A DNA stretch of 64,000 nt. Source: Chryseobacterium sp. CH25. GTDB lineage: Bacteria; Bacteroidota; Bacteroidia; Flavobacteriales; Weeksellaceae. The position numbers and the translations under genes are program-made. Location of the stretch: the NCBI RefSeq assembly GCF_004119455.1, contig NZ_NRQT01000013.1, positions 1-64,000 on the forward strand, given 5' to 3'. This document shows positions 17,492-26,894 of this stretch, one piece after another (the stretch's first letter is position 1; the number at the start of each line of letters is the position of its first letter). Below the pieces are notes generated by a model that was not told where the DNA came from, searched no databases, and saw only the letters and a program-made list of their open reading frames with translations.

Positions 17492-18640
17492 TTATACTTT
17501 CGTCAACTCCTTTTTAAAATTTTCTATAGTCGTTCTATACATTTTCTCATAGATAGGAAGAATGTTTTTCAAATCGAATTTTATAGCCTGTTCTTTCGCA
17601 TTTTCTTTCATTTTGGCTAAAAGATCTTCATTGCTCAACAACTTAATGGTGTAGTTACTCATGGCTTCTACATTTCCAATTTCTGCTAAATATCCAGTTT
17701 CTCCCTGAATGTTTACTTCGGGAATTCCCCCCGCATTTGAGCTGATAACTGGTGTATAAGCTGCCATAGCTTCCAGTGCTGCCAGACCAAAACTTTCCTG
17801 CTCAGAAGGAAGTAAAAATACGTCAGACAGCTGAAGAATTTTATAAAGATCATTAACTTTCCCCAGAAGACGGATTTTTGAGATAAGATCCGGATTTTCT
17901 TCAAGGAATTGATTCACCTTTTCCATATCAGGACCTTCACCAATGATGATCAGTTTAGATTTTACCTTCTTTTCAACATTTTTAAAGATCTGTAATACTT
18001 CATCCACACGTTTTACAGGACGAAGGTTTGATACGTGGATCAGGATTTTCTCATCAGGATTGGCAAACTGAGTTCTCTGGCATTCTGTACAGTCGTCAAA
18101 TTCAGAATTATCAATAAAGTTGGTAATTACCTGGATTTCCTTTTTGATATTGAAAAACTGAAGAGTATCTTTCTTCAGACTTTCAGAAACCGAAGTAATG
18201 GCATCCGACTGGTTGATAGAAAATTCTACCGCATGTTTATAACTTGGATGTTGCCCTACAAGAGTAATATCTGTTCCGTGAAGCGTTGTTACCAAAGGAA
18301 TATCATTGTTGTCTTCCTGTAGCATCTGTTTAGCCGTAAATGCTGCATACGCATAAGGAATAGCATAGTGAGCATGTAAAAGATCCAGTTTATATAGATT
18401 GACAACCCTGTAGATCATAGAACTTAACGCAATATCATAAGGCTGATATTGGAAAAGCGGATACGTCTGAACATTCACTCTGTGAAAGAAAATATTTGGA
18501 TTGGTAATGTCTAATCTTGCAGGAAGAGCAGAACTGATAAAGTGTACTTCATATCCTTTATTGGCAAGGGACATTCCCAGTTCTGTTGCTACAATTCCGC
18601 TTCCACCATAGGTTGGATAGCAAAGTATGCCTATTTTCAT
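17492..18640 (-). CDS. bshA: N-acetyl-alpha-D-glucosaminyl L-malate synthase BshA
   Basis: A 382-residue GT4 glycosyltransferase catalysing UDP-GlcNAc plus L-malate to GlcNAc-malate, the first step of bacillithiol synthesis. N-terminal signature KIGILCYPTYGGSGIVATELG (residues 2-22), LHAHYAIPYAYAA, and HGTDITLVGQ follow the BshA pattern. The GT-B C-domain has HVSNLRPVKRVDEVL, IIGEGPDMEKV and the donor-binding ESFGLAALEAMA with E284-type glutamates. BshB and BshC are not in the window. It lies 26 bp downstream of the GH3 gene. Confidence 0.94.
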   Translation of the reverse strand: MKIGILCYPTYGGSGIVATELGMSLANKGYEVHFISSALPARLDITNPNIFFHRVNVQTYPLFQYQPYDIALSSMIYRVVNLYKLDLLHAHYAIPYAYAAFTAKQMLQEDNNDIPLVTTLHGTDITLVGQHPSYKHAVEFSINQSDAITSVSESLKKDTLQFFNIKKEIQVITNFIDNSEFDDCTECQRTQFANPDEKILIHVSNLRPVKRVDEVLQIFKNVEKKVKSKLIIIGEGPDMEKVNQFLEENPDLISKIRLLGKVNDLYKILQLSDVFLLPSEQESFGLAALEAMAAYTPVISSNAGGIPEVNIQGETGYLAEIGNVEAMSNYTIKLLSNEDLLAKMKENAKEQAIKFDLKNILPIYEKMYRTTIENFKKELTKV

Positions 18641-18666
18641 TAGATTATCGTTGTTTTGATGTTGTT

Positions 18667-20370
18667 TTATTTTGTGTTCATTGGAGCAGCAGGATTCAGG
18701 TCTATACCCATTCCCGGTTTCAGCTGGTCATTCACCAGTACAGGAAGTCTGCCCCAGATTTTTGTTTTTCCGTTGAGTGCATCTGCTGTTGCATTCATAG
18801 AATCGTCATTGTTTTCATATGATACCAGAACGGTTGAAACTTTAGACAGGTCAATATCTTTTAAAGCATAAGCACTTCCGAATACATTAAGGATTACATT
18901 CTGATTTTTAGTAAGATCGGAAAGAACTTTTTTAGATTCTGAAGATACTTTATAGGGTTTATAAGCTGTTGAATTATCCTTGTGGAAACCAACGATTACG
19001 GTAGAACCAGCCGGAATTGTACTGATTTCACCTGCTTTTTTAATGATAACATTAGATCCCATTCTGTTGGCGAATGTCTGATAAGGAGCTTCTTCTAAAG
19101 GAACATAATAAACTTGTTTTCCTGTTAAAGGAAGAAGCTTCTTTTCATCCTTTAATAATGTTAAAGCATTAGAATAAAGATTTTGAACCAAAGTTTTATG
19201 AGAATCGTTATTCAGATCAGCATTGATGTTGTCTGGATTTTTTGCCGTGTATTGAGTAAGCCCCAGGAAGTATTTTGTTAAAAGAATCTTTTTTACACTT
19301 TCTTCCACTCTGGATTGAGAGATTTCTTTACTGTCAATAGCTTTTTGAATCAGTTTTTTTCCTTCAGCAACTCCCTGTGAGAAAAGCATGATATCATTTC
19401 CTGCTTTAAATGCCATCGCATCCAATTCTCCAGGTTTATATTTGTTGGCCACAGCACCCATGTTTAGGGCATCTGTGATAATTAATCCTTTATATCCAAG
19501 TTTGTCTTTCAGTAATCCTGTAATGATATTTTTAGAAACAGAAGCCGGAATTCCTTTTCCTGATTCTAAGCTTGGAACATATAGGTGAGCCACCATAACT
19601 CCGCCAATACCTTTATTCATTAAAGCTTTGAATGGTGCTAGCTCTGTAGAGTTAAGTCTTTCCATATTGTGGGAAACTACCGGAAGATCAAGATGCGAAT
19701 CTGTACTGGTATCTCCGTGACCAGGGAAATGCTTAATCGCTGCTAATATATTATTGTCCTGAAGTCCGTTAGAATAGGATAGAGCAGAACTGATCACATT
19801 ATCCACCTCAGAACCGAAGCTTCTGTTGCCAATAATAGGGTTGTTCGGATTGGTATTTACATCCACTACCGGAGCAAAGTCCCAGTTGATCCCCATTCTG
19901 TGACAGTCTTCTGCAATTTTAGCAGCCATCTGATAAACTAAATTTTTATCCTGAATAGCTCCCAAAGTCATTGCCCATGGGAATTTATGTGCTGTTGCAA
20001 TTCTTTGGAACAATCCCCACTCAGCATCCATTCCGATCATTAAAGGGACTTTGGATTTCTGTTGGAATTCATTCACCAAATTGATTTCTCTTGCAGCATC
20101 ATCCTGCATCAGAATCAGACCGCCGATTTTATCATTGGTAACAATATTTCTTACCTGGTTAATATAGTCTTCTCCTTTATTGGTATAAAGAGCAATAATA
20201 AAAAGCTGTCCCAGTTTTTCATCCTGAGAAAGATTTTTGTAAGTTTTTTCAACCCATTGCTGAGCCTTTTTCATATCTTCTTTAGAAGTGTTTTTAGGCT
20301 GATACTGGGCATTAACCTTAGGACTAATCAATGCTGCAATAAAGAGTGAAGTATATAATAATTTCTTCAT
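18667..20370 (-). CDS. Exported glycoside hydrolase family 3 (NagZ-like)
   Basis: 567 residues. The ATG at 20370 opens a signal peptide (LLYTSLFIAALISPKVNAQ). The GH3 N-domain carries the beta-N-acetylhexosaminidase signature KHFPGHGDTSTDSH at 213-226, with the Asp-His dyad used as acid/base in NagZ enzymes. The candidate nucleophile is D300 in GLIITDALNMG. A C-terminal alpha/beta sandwich (from about 410) contains KKLLPLTGKQVYYVPL. It is probably periplasmic and cleaves GlcNAc from peptidoglycan fragments or glycans. It is first in the operon with bshA. Confidence 0.9.
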   Translation of the reverse strand: MKKLLYTSLFIAALISPKVNAQYQPKNTSKEDMKKAQQWVEKTYKNLSQDEKLGQLFIIALYTNKGEDYINQVRNIVTNDKIGGLILMQDDAAREINLVNEFQQKSKVPLMIGMDAEWGLFQRIATAHKFPWAMTLGAIQDKNLVYQMAAKIAEDCHRMGINWDFAPVVDVNTNPNNPIIGNRSFGSEVDNVISSALSYSNGLQDNNILAAIKHFPGHGDTSTDSHLDLPVVSHNMERLNSTELAPFKALMNKGIGGVMVAHLYVPSLESGKGIPASVSKNIITGLLKDKLGYKGLIITDALNMGAVANKYKPGELDAMAFKAGNDIMLFSQGVAEGKKLIQKAIDSKEISQSRVEESVKKILLTKYFLGLTQYTAKNPDNINADLNNDSHKTLVQNLYSNALTLLKDEKKLLPLTGKQVYYVPLEEAPYQTFANRMGSNVIIKKAGEISTIPAGSTVIVGFHKDNSTAYKPYKVSSESKKVLSDLTKNQNVILNVFGSAYALKDIDLSKVSTVLVSYENNDDSMNATADALNGKTKIWGRLPVLVNDQLKPGMGIDLNPAAPMNTK

Positions 20371-20486
20371 GACTTTTTGAATAAGAACAAAAATACAATT
20401 AAAAAAATTGACAAAAACAAAGATTTTGAAATTTTTGGTATATGATTTGAATACGCAATATAAATAATAACTAAACATTTATAGAA

Positions 20487-21035
20487 ATGAAAAAAATTCT
20501 TCCACTTATATTATTAGCCGGTGTTGGATTTCTTACATATAGTTGTGATAATAGTAATGATGATCCGGTTGTGGTAAACCCGGGAAAGGATAATGATACT
20601 TTTCCACTTATGTTTGATGCACCTGGTACATTTAGCGCCAGCAACAATTATTCATTAATTGCAGACATCTCCATTGAACCAACTGATGTAGTATTAGTCT
20701 ATAGAAGAGCAGGTGATGCCTGGCAGCAAATTCCTAAAACGGTATATGTAGATCCTGCAACTTCTGCTTCACCAAGAAGATTTGAATATAATTTTGTTTT
20801 CAGTAATAAAGCCGTTCAGGTGAGAATTGAAAATCAAAACTTTCTTTTATCAACTTTAACTACGGATCAGGCTAATGACTTTTTAAATAACCAGACTTTC
20901 AGAATTGTGCTGGTACCAGCAGATCCGGTGAAAAAGTCTGCGAAAGCAAGCACTGTTGATTTCAGCGATTATAATGCGGTAGTAAAACATTACAATCTTG
21001 ATGAGTCTAAAATTAAGACAATCAACGCACACTAA
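20487..21035 (+). CDS. Hypothetical lipoprotein
   Basis: 182 residues with a lipoprotein signal peptide: ILPLILLAGVGFLTYSC with the lipobox Cys at residue 20, followed by an acidic/Asn linker (DNSNDD). That linker resembles outer-membrane or surface export signals of Bacteroidota lipoproteins. The rest is strand-rich (VVLVYRRAGDAWQQIPKTVY, RRFEYNFVFSNKAVQVRIE) with no recognised domain. It is transcribed divergently from the GH3 operon and ends at a hairpin. Confidence 0.75.
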   Translation: MKKILPLILLAGVGFLTYSCDNSNDDPVVVNPGKDNDTFPLMFDAPGTFSASNNYSLIADISIEPTDVVLVYRRAGDAWQQIPKTVYVDPATSASPRRFEYNFVFSNKAVQVRIENQNFLLSTLTTDQANDFLNNQTFRIVLVPADPVKKSAKASTVDFSDYNAVVKHYNLDESKIKTINAH

Positions 21036-21066
21036 TTAAGAAATATCTTTTCAGTTTTTTATAATT

Positions 21067-21106
21067 AAAAAAGCTTCGGGAGTTATCTTCCGGGGCTTTT
21101 GATTTT
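21067..21106 (+). terminator. Terminator of the lipoprotein gene
   Basis: AAAAGCTTCGG / CCGGGGCTTTT stem with two G-U pairs, followed by a T-rich tract. Confidence 0.75.
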
Positions 21107-21230
21107 TATAGAATGAGGGGAAAGGATGAGATGAATAATGAACTTGTAATAAATAAGAAAAAAGATGAGTTTAAATAGAGATGAAACTATTTTATTAGGT
21201 TCACAGCTTGTTGAGGTATTTCACCCAATA

Positions 21231-21265
21231 AAAAAAGCTTCAGAATTCATCTGAAGCTTTTATTT
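21231..21265 (-). terminator. Terminator of the ribA-end operon
   Basis: A 12-bp stem AAAAGCTTCAGA / TCTGAAGCTTTT, with the A-run giving a U tract on the minus strand, lies 4 bp past the ribA stop. Confidence 0.85.
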
Positions 21266-21268
21266 TAT

Positions 21269-21865
21269 CTAGTTATCATTGTCATCAAGTAGATGTCCAA
21301 AGAAATCTTTTTTTGTCTGTAAATAGCCTTTACTGATCTCGTTGGCTGGGATTTGTAATGGAATCCTGGAATTAAGATGAACATTACTGTCTACCACATA
21401 TTTTACCTTTTCAGGATTATTGGTTAAAAGATTGACATCTTTCACGTCCAGAAGGTTAAGAATTTCAATGGCTACCCCAAAGTTTCTGTCATCTGCAGGA
21501 AGCCCAAGTTCAAGATTAGCCTGTACAGTGTCAAGTCCTTTTTCCTGTAATGAGTATGCCTTTAATTTATTGATGATTCCAATATTACGTCCTTCCTGAC
21601 GAAGGTAAATAATAATGCCACCATTCTCGTGGATATATTTCATGGCTGCATCCAATTGCTGGCCGCATTCACATTTTTTTGAATGGAAGACTTCTCCGGT
21701 AATACATTCTGAATGGAAACGGACATTAACAGGTTTTGAAAAATCTGTATTGTCTGCGATGATAGCCATATGAGGCATCCAGTCGTTTTCATTTTCGGAA
21801 AAAGCGATCATTCGGAAATTGCCGTGCTCTGTAGGAACATTGGCTTCCGCCTGAATTTTAATCAT
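21269..21865 (-). CDS. ribA: GTP cyclohydrolase II
   Basis: 198 residues. It converts GTP to 2,5-diamino-6-ribosylamino-4(3H)-pyrimidinone 5'-phosphate, the entry step of riboflavin synthesis. The zinc ligands C54, C65 and C67 (ECITGEVFHSKKCECG) sit exactly where E. coli RibA has them. GTP-binding LRQEGRNIGIINKLKAYSLQ follows, as does the C-terminal NNPEKVKYV. It is a stand-alone RibA without a fused DHBP synthase domain. It is last in a long minus-strand cluster, 18 bp after a small lipoprotein gene. Confidence 0.95.
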   Translation of the reverse strand: MIKIQAEANVPTEHGNFRMIAFSENENDWMPHMAIIADNTDFSKPVNVRFHSECITGEVFHSKKCECGQQLDAAMKYIHENGGIIIYLRQEGRNIGIINKLKAYSLQEKGLDTVQANLELGLPADDRNFGVAIEILNLLDVKDVNLLTNNPEKVKYVVDSNVHLNSRIPLQIPANEISKGYLQTKKDFFGHLLDDNDN

Positions 21866-21883
21866 TGATAGTTCAATTAGTTT

Positions 21884-22342
21884 TTAACTTCCTGGTAAAG
21901 CATCCTCAATCACAGAAATGTTGGTTTTTAAACGTACCAAGTATCTGTTTAGAACTTCATCATCATCTTTTTCAAGGCTTTGTCTTTGCTTTTGAATTTT
22001 TTTGTATGATTTTTCGAAGCTTTTCAGTGCTCTGCTTTTACCTGTAGAATTATTGGCATCAATAGCATATAAATAATTCTGAAGGCTGTATTTCAAACTT
22101 GCAATTTCATCATTAAGCCCATTGTTTTTAAACTTCGGGAATGTGGAGATGATATTTGAAATCTCAGAAGCGTTTACGTTTTCCTTGATATTGATATTAA
22201 AACTCTTCTTTGAGCTTCTATCAGAATCAGAGCCTTTTGTATCGCTATAAAAGTTATTTGACAGCGGAGAAAGGTTAAGCTTTTCCGTTGCGCAGGAAGA
22301 TGTTAATATTAGTAATACTCCAAAAAAAACTAGTCTTTTCAT
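21884..22342 (-). CDS. Small hypothetical lipoprotein
   Basis: 152 residues. A lipobox LTSSC puts the lipidated Cys at residue 17. A Ser/Asp-rich linker is followed by a helical, charged domain (EIASLKYSLQNYLYAI, KSFEKSYKKIQKQRQSLEKDDDEVLNRYLVRLK). There is no recognised family. Its ATG overlaps the DUF4254 stop (ATGA), so the two are translationally coupled and may act together. Confidence 0.75.
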   Translation of the reverse strand: MKRLVFFGVLLILTSSCATEKLNLSPLSNNFYSDTKGSDSDRSSKKSFNINIKENVNASEISNIISTFPKFKNNGLNDEIASLKYSLQNYLYAIDANNSTGKSRALKSFEKSYKKIQKQRQSLEKDDDEVLNRYLVRLKTNISVIEDALPGS

Positions 22343-22953
22343 TTTTGTTGCCCTTTTTGATAAAGGATTGGGTTAAGACTTTCATCGTTATACATTTTCA
22401 TTTGTTTGTATATCTTCATCTTAACATTACCGTTTTCAATATCAGCAAGCAACTGATTTATAGAAGTAGACAGATCTTCCCTCTGAGTAAGCAGAACATC
22501 CAGTTTAGCCTGGCAATTGTTTCTGTGTTCTTCAGAAGCGGATTCTCTATTAGCTTCTAATGACATATGATAAACCTTTAAGGCAAGAATTGATAATCTG
22601 TCTACTGCCCAAGCGGGAGTTTCCGTATTTATCTTTGCTTCAGGTTTAGGAGTTATATTTTCAAACTTATTAAGGAACCAGCTGTCAATGTATTCAACCA
22701 AATCAGTTCTTTTCTGATTAGAGGCATCAATTGTTCTCTTCAGTTGAAGAGCCTCAGCCGGATCAATATTTTCATCTCTAATAATATCTTCCAGATGCCA
22801 TTGAACGGTATCAATCCAGTTCTTTGCATACAAAATCCGTTCCAAACTATCTTTTTCGAACGGGTTATTAATTAGAGTGTTAACGTCATCAGACACGTGA
22901 TAGTCTTCAATAGATTGATTGAAGACTTTCCATGCAGTCTCAGTAAATTTCAT
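22339..22953 (-). CDS. DUF4254 family protein
   Basis: A 204-residue cytoplasmic, mainly helical protein matching the DUF4254 pattern of Bacteroidota: ILYAKNWIDTVQWHLEDIIRDENIDP, LKRTIDASNQKRTDLVEYID, and WAVDRLSILALKVYHM. The function is unestablished, but the family commonly neighbours envelope and glycosyltransferase genes. It lies between tatA (16 bp upstream) and the overlapping lipoprotein gene. Confidence 0.88.
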   Translation of the reverse strand: MKFTETAWKVFNQSIEDYHVSDDVNTLINNPFEKDSLERILYAKNWIDTVQWHLEDIIRDENIDPAEALQLKRTIDASNQKRTDLVEYIDSWFLNKFENITPKPEAKINTETPAWAVDRLSILALKVYHMSLEANRESASEEHRNNCQAKLDVLLTQREDLSTSINQLLADIENGNVKMKIYKQMKMYNDESLNPILYQKGQQK

Positions 22954-22968
22954 TAATTCTAAGGAATT

Positions 22969-23181
22969 TTAGTTACTTGAAGAATTATTGTTTGTAGAAG
23001 ACGATTTGTTTTCAGAACCTGGTTTGTCTTCTTCTTTTACCGCATCTTTAAATTCTTTGATTCCTGAACCAACGCCTCTCATTAGTTCCGGAATTTTCTT
23101 TCCTCCAAAAAGTAGCACCAAAACGATCGCTACGATAAGGATATGCTGCCAAGATATGGCAAGTATTGTTAGTGTATTCAT
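22969..23181 (-). CDS. tatA: Sec-independent protein translocase TatA
   Basis: 70 residues with the TatA/B/Hcf106 layout: a short periplasmic N-terminus, one transmembrane helix (about 7-24, ILIVAIVLVLLF), the FGGKKIPEL hinge, an amphipathic helix (RGVGSGIKEFKDAVKEE) and a Ser/Asn-rich tail. It forms the pore of the twin-arginine export system. TatC is not in the window. It is part of the envelope cluster, just after the EnvC-like gene. Confidence 0.93.
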   Translation of the reverse strand: MNTLTILAISWQHILIVAIVLVLLFGGKKIPELMRGVGSGIKEFKDAVKEEDKPGSENKSSSTNNNSSSN

Positions 23182-23212
23182 CTCTTAAAATTTTTGCAAA
23201 GTTACACTTTTT

Positions 23213-24775
23213 TTAATATGAAATCCAACCTAGTGGATCAACTGGTGTACTTCCGTTCCATACTTGGAAATCAAGGGTATAAGCACCGTCGAAATCCTGG
23301 GCTACAGTTCCTACTGGAGTTCCTGAAGAAACCTGTTGTCCTTTGGAAACACTTACGCTTCCTAAGTTGGAATAAATGGTAAAGTAGCTTCCATGTTTAA
23401 TAATTACAGTCTTTGTGCCATCATTATTAGCCAGTACTGAAGATACAGATCCCGGATATACGGATTTTGCACGAGTTCCTGATGGAACAGATAGCTTGAT
23501 ACCGTTATTTTCTTCTGTAATATTTTTGAAAACTGGGTGTGGCTGTCTTCCGAAACGGTGGGTAATCTGCCCGGCTCTGTCTGCAGGATATCCTAATCTT
23601 CCTCTGCTTTCTGCAAAACTGCTTCCTGCGGAAGTGGTAACTCCATAGTTGGTCATAGCCTTTGATTCTGCCGCTTTTTTGTCTTCTTCTTTTCTCTTGG
23701 CTAAGGCTAATTCAGCTGCTCTTGCTGCCGCCAGTTTATCAGCTGCTTCTTTAGCTTTAGCAGCTGCTTCATCTGAAGCTTTTTTAGCTGCTAATTTTCT
23801 TGCTTCATCTTTTGCACTAGCTTCAGCTCTTGCAGCTTCTTCATTACGTTTTCTTTCTTCTTCAGCTCTTTTTGCTGCTAATTCAGCTGCTCTTTTAGCT
23901 TCTGCTTCAGCTATTCTTCTTTCTCTTTCTAATGCTTCAGCTCTTGCTTTAGCTTCGGCTTCAATTCTTGCTTTTTCTCTTTCAGCGGCAAGTTTTGCCA
24001 AACGTATTTTTTCTGCCTCTGCTTTTCTTCTTGCTTCTTCTTCAGCCTTTGCAATTCTTATCTCTTCAGCAATAATAGCTCTGATCTGGCCTTCAAGAAC
24101 TTTAGACTGAACCTGTTTTTGCTTCAGTTCAGCAGTAAGTTTTGATTCATTCTTTTTAAAATCAGCTACCAATTGTTCTTTTTGAGCTCTTTCTGCATTA
24201 ATCGTAGCTAAGTCCTTCTGTTGGTTTGTCAGAAGGTTTTGCTTCTCTTTTACAGAGTTTTGTCTTTGCGTAATGGTTTTTTTGATCTTATTGGCAGCGT
24301 CAGTAATTTCAGCAGCTTTTTTATCCTGGTAATCAGAATACTGCTTTAGGTATTGTACTCTTCGTATACCTTCACCAAGATTTTTTGCTGAAAGGATAAA
24401 GGTTACTTTATTCTGTACTCCTTTATTTTTATAAGCATTTACCAAGACCTCAGCATAGTTCTTTCTCAGAACTGCGAGTTCTTTATTCTGACGGTTAATT
24501 TCAAGCTGTTTCAGATAAATATCATCTTCAATAAATCTCTTTTCTTTTTGAGTGTTATTGTAGACTTTTTCTCTTAATACTAGCTTTTGATTAACGCTGG
24601 TCAGGTAGGCTATAGAGAGTTTAGATTCGCTTCTTGTTTTAGCTAAATCTGTATTTATTTGTGCAATTTGTTTTTTAAGTTCGGCATTCTGCTTCTGCAG
24701 CTGTTCTTTCTTCTGCTGTCCCTGGTGCAGTCCGAACATAAGAACACCTATTAAAAAGCTAAATTTTTTAATCAT
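23213..24775 (-). CDS. EnvC-like murein hydrolase activator (degenerate LytM)
   Basis: 520 residues. A signal peptide (1-20) is followed by a long coiled coil (about 20-250), a very Ala/Lys/Glu/Arg-rich charged stretch (about 235-370) and a C-terminal M23/LytM domain (about 400-520). The catalytic zinc ligands of M23 peptidases are missing. The HxxxxxxxxD region reads NITEENNGIKLSVP, and the HxH motif is replaced by TLDFQVW. This matches the non-catalytic LytM of E. coli EnvC, which activates amidases for septal splitting. I therefore read it as an activator, not a hydrolase. It overlaps the DUF4292 gene by 4 bp (ATGA). Confidence 0.9.
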   Translation of the reverse strand: MIKKFSFLIGVLMFGLHQGQQKKEQLQKQNAELKKQIAQINTDLAKTRSESKLSIAYLTSVNQKLVLREKVYNNTQKEKRFIEDDIYLKQLEINRQNKELAVLRKNYAEVLVNAYKNKGVQNKVTFILSAKNLGEGIRRVQYLKQYSDYQDKKAAEITDAANKIKKTITQRQNSVKEKQNLLTNQQKDLATINAERAQKEQLVADFKKNESKLTAELKQKQVQSKVLEGQIRAIIAEEIRIAKAEEEARRKAEAEKIRLAKLAAEREKARIEAEAKARAEALERERRIAEAEAKRAAELAAKRAEEERKRNEEAARAEASAKDEARKLAAKKASDEAAAKAKEAADKLAAARAAELALAKRKEEDKKAAESKAMTNYGVTTSAGSSFAESRGRLGYPADRAGQITHRFGRQPHPVFKNITEENNGIKLSVPSGTRAKSVYPGSVSSVLANNDGTKTVIIKHGSYFTIYSNLGSVSVSKGQQVSSGTPVGTVAQDFDGAYTLDFQVWNGSTPVDPLGWISY

Positions 24776-25617
24776 TTAATCTCAATTTTCTTATAACTGG
24801 ATGGTACAGAATAAGGTGTTTCCATCCTCGAAAAGTCAAATTTCGTGTTTTCCAGTAAAATCTGACTAGATTTTGAGCCTTTTATAATTATTTTAACATT
24901 TTGCGGAAGGCGAATTCCATTGTATTCATTCCAGTCACTGTAAGATATTTCGAGTTCATCCGGTGATAAAACATCCTTTAGATTAACGCTCAGTAAATCA
25001 TAGTTGGTATCATATTGCAGGGCAATTTTATACTCTCTGTTTTTTTCATCGGTTACAATTTTCTGGTTTACATTAGAAACCATTTTATATCCCTGAGCAT
25101 TTTGAGTAAGTGTAAACTGGGAATCGTTAATCTTTACAAAAGTTCTTCCCAGAAGAATCTTTTCTAATGCTTTATAATCAATAAAATTAACATTCAACAG
25201 ATTATTAAGATAATCAAAATCAGAATCAATATAGGTCTTACTTGTTTTATCCTGTCCTTTTATTCCTTCCGGAGTGGCAATTCCTCTGGCTACATTTAGG
25301 AAAAGAGCCCTCAGGTTCATCCAAACCTTTTTATCATTCTCAATATAAATGGTTGCATCCAGTGTTGGAATAAAACTTCCGGTTTCTACACGTACTTTAC
25401 TGTCGATTTTGATCTGTTCGAATTTTGCTGGGATCAATACATGTTCGTAAAAGGTAAGCTTATCTTTTACGGGCTGGTTTGCATCTTTTGGACTATTACT
25501 GTCTTCTGCAGTTTTAATACTGTCTTTAGTGTTACCTGTATCACTTTTTAAAGCATTACGGGTTTTACATGACGATAAAGCAAGAAGTAATAAAAGAAGT
25601 GGAATCCAATTTTTCAT
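24772..25617 (-). CDS. DUF4292 lipoprotein
   Basis: 281 residues. The signal peptide NWIPLLLLLLALSSC puts the lipid-anchored Cys at residue 17. The domain starting near KLTFYEHVLIPAKFEQIKIDSKV matches DUF4292, which resembles the LolA/LolB beta-half-barrel fold. It may bind a lipid or chaperone something at the outer membrane (inference). It is translationally coupled to the EnvC-like gene. Confidence 0.88.
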   Translation of the reverse strand: MKNWIPLLLLLLALSSCKTRNALKSDTGNTKDSIKTAEDSNSPKDANQPVKDKLTFYEHVLIPAKFEQIKIDSKVRVETGSFIPTLDATIYIENDKKVWMNLRALFLNVARGIATPEGIKGQDKTSKTYIDSDFDYLNNLLNVNFIDYKALEKILLGRTFVKINDSQFTLTQNAQGYKMVSNVNQKIVTDEKNREYKIALQYDTNYDLLSVNLKDVLSPDELEISYSDWNEYNGIRLPQNVKIIIKGSKSSQILLENTKFDFSRMETPYSVPSSYKKIEIK

Positions 25618-25659
25618 GTATTTATCTTTTTTGATTTAAAAAACGGTGCAATATTAACG

Positions 25660-25691
25660 CCAAACCACACAAAAGATTTTGTGTGGTTTGG
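25660..25691. terminator. Strong stem-loop between nucleotidyltransferase and DUF4292 genes
   Basis: A 15-bp perfect stem, CCAAACCACACAAAA / TTTTGTGTGGTTTGG, has only 2 nt between its arms. It follows the minus-strand nucleotidyltransferase gene, but the T tract is on the plus-strand side. It is thus an imperfect terminator for that gene, or an attenuating stem-loop upstream of DUF4292. Confidence 0.65.
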
Positions 25692-25729
25692 TTTTATCTT
25701 ATTTAAGTTAAAGAATTTCTAATTTTAAT

Positions 25730-26746
25730 TTATTTGGATAGAAAATCTAAAACAGAATAATCTCCCAGAGAAATTTCTCTTGCTACTCCCACATATTGAG
25801 CAGAATTACCAATCATAGAATTGGAAAGATTTCCGTGGTTAATTTTTGTGTTTTCCTGGATCAGAGAGTTTTCAATGTTAGAATTTACAATAATGGTATT
25901 GTTTCCTAATGAAACTCCAGGTCCTACTTTTGAGTTAGAGATTTTTACATTTTCTCCGATAAAGCATGGTGGGATAATCAGTGAGTTCTCAATCACTGCA
26001 GAAGCAGGATAGTGAGCCATTTCAGCTGTTTCGTAAGCAAGGATCTTGCTGTTGGTTTCTACTGTAGCGTTTTTGTTACCGCAGTCCATCCAGTCATTTA
26101 CTTTACCTAGTGTGAATTTAGCTCCTTTCGATCTTAAGTTCTCCAATGCTGTAGTTAATTGATATTCTCCACCATTTTTAATATCATTATCCATGATATA
26201 ATTGATCTCTTCCATCAGTTTTTCGGCACTGTTGAAATAATAAATACCAATAATGGCTAGATCTGATACAAAGGTCTTAGGTTTTTCAACAAAATCTGTA
26301 ATGAATCCATAATTATCCAGTTTTACTACTCCGAATGCAGATGGATCTTCTACACTTTTAACCCAAATTACTCCATCAGAGTTTTTATCCAGTTGGAAAT
26401 CCGCACGGAAAAGAGTATCAGCGAAAGCAATAACCACGTCTCCTGTCATTGACTGTTCAGCACATTTAATAGCATGAGCTGTTCCAAGAGGATCATTCTG
26501 ATAATATATACTTCCTTTTGCTCCCAGTTTTTCGGCAATCTGAATTAATGATTTTTCAATCTCAGGACCAAAGTCTCCGATGATAAAAGCTACCTCTTCA
26601 ATTTTTTCCCCTGCAACTTTAGCAATATCTTCCACTAATCTCTGTACAATAGGTTTCCCTGCGATAGGAATAAGTGGTTTTGGAACTGTTAATGTATGTG
26701 GACGTAATCTGGAACCACGTCCAGCCATTGGAACAATAATTTTCAT
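25730..26746 (-). CDS. Sugar-phosphate nucleotidyltransferase with left-handed beta-helix
   Basis: 338 residues. The N-terminal Rossmann domain starts IIVPMAGRGSRLRPHTLTVPKPLIPIAGKP, the nucleotide-binding and sugar-phosphate signature. The catalytic Asp candidate is in VVIAFADTLF, and GVVKLDNYGFITDFVEKPK follows. Residues about 240-325 have hexapeptide-repeat character (IENSLIIPPCFIGENVKI, VGPGVSLGNNTIIVNSNIEN). The substrate (mannose-1-P, glucose-1-P or other) cannot be told from sequence alone. A flippase gene lies upstream, so a role in surface-glycan precursor supply is likely. Confidence 0.9.
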   Translation of the reverse strand: MKIIVPMAGRGSRLRPHTLTVPKPLIPIAGKPIVQRLVEDIAKVAGEKIEEVAFIIGDFGPEIEKSLIQIAEKLGAKGSIYYQNDPLGTAHAIKCAEQSMTGDVVIAFADTLFRADFQLDKNSDGVIWVKSVEDPSAFGVVKLDNYGFITDFVEKPKTFVSDLAIIGIYYFNSAEKLMEEINYIMDNDIKNGGEYQLTTALENLRSKGAKFTLGKVNDWMDCGNKNATVETNSKILAYETAEMAHYPASAVIENSLIIPPCFIGENVKISNSKVGPGVSLGNNTIIVNSNIENSLIQENTKINHGNLSNSMIGNSAQYVGVAREISLGDYSVLDFLSK

Positions 26747-26894
26747 AGATGATATAACGATGTTTTTTGTTTAAATGTAGTGTATTTTGTACTAAATATA
26801 ATAATTAAAACATTTTGAAAAAGTAATACTTATCATATTTAAGAACCTGTTTAATTTTTTTAAGCTTAATAGTCATCAAAACCAAGACCAATTT

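Noticed and set aside
23649..24110. 153-codon plus-strand frame rich in Ala/Ser/Leu
   Set aside because: It is the antisense of the Ala/Lys/Glu-rich charged segment of the EnvC-like protein; long antisense frames are expected there.
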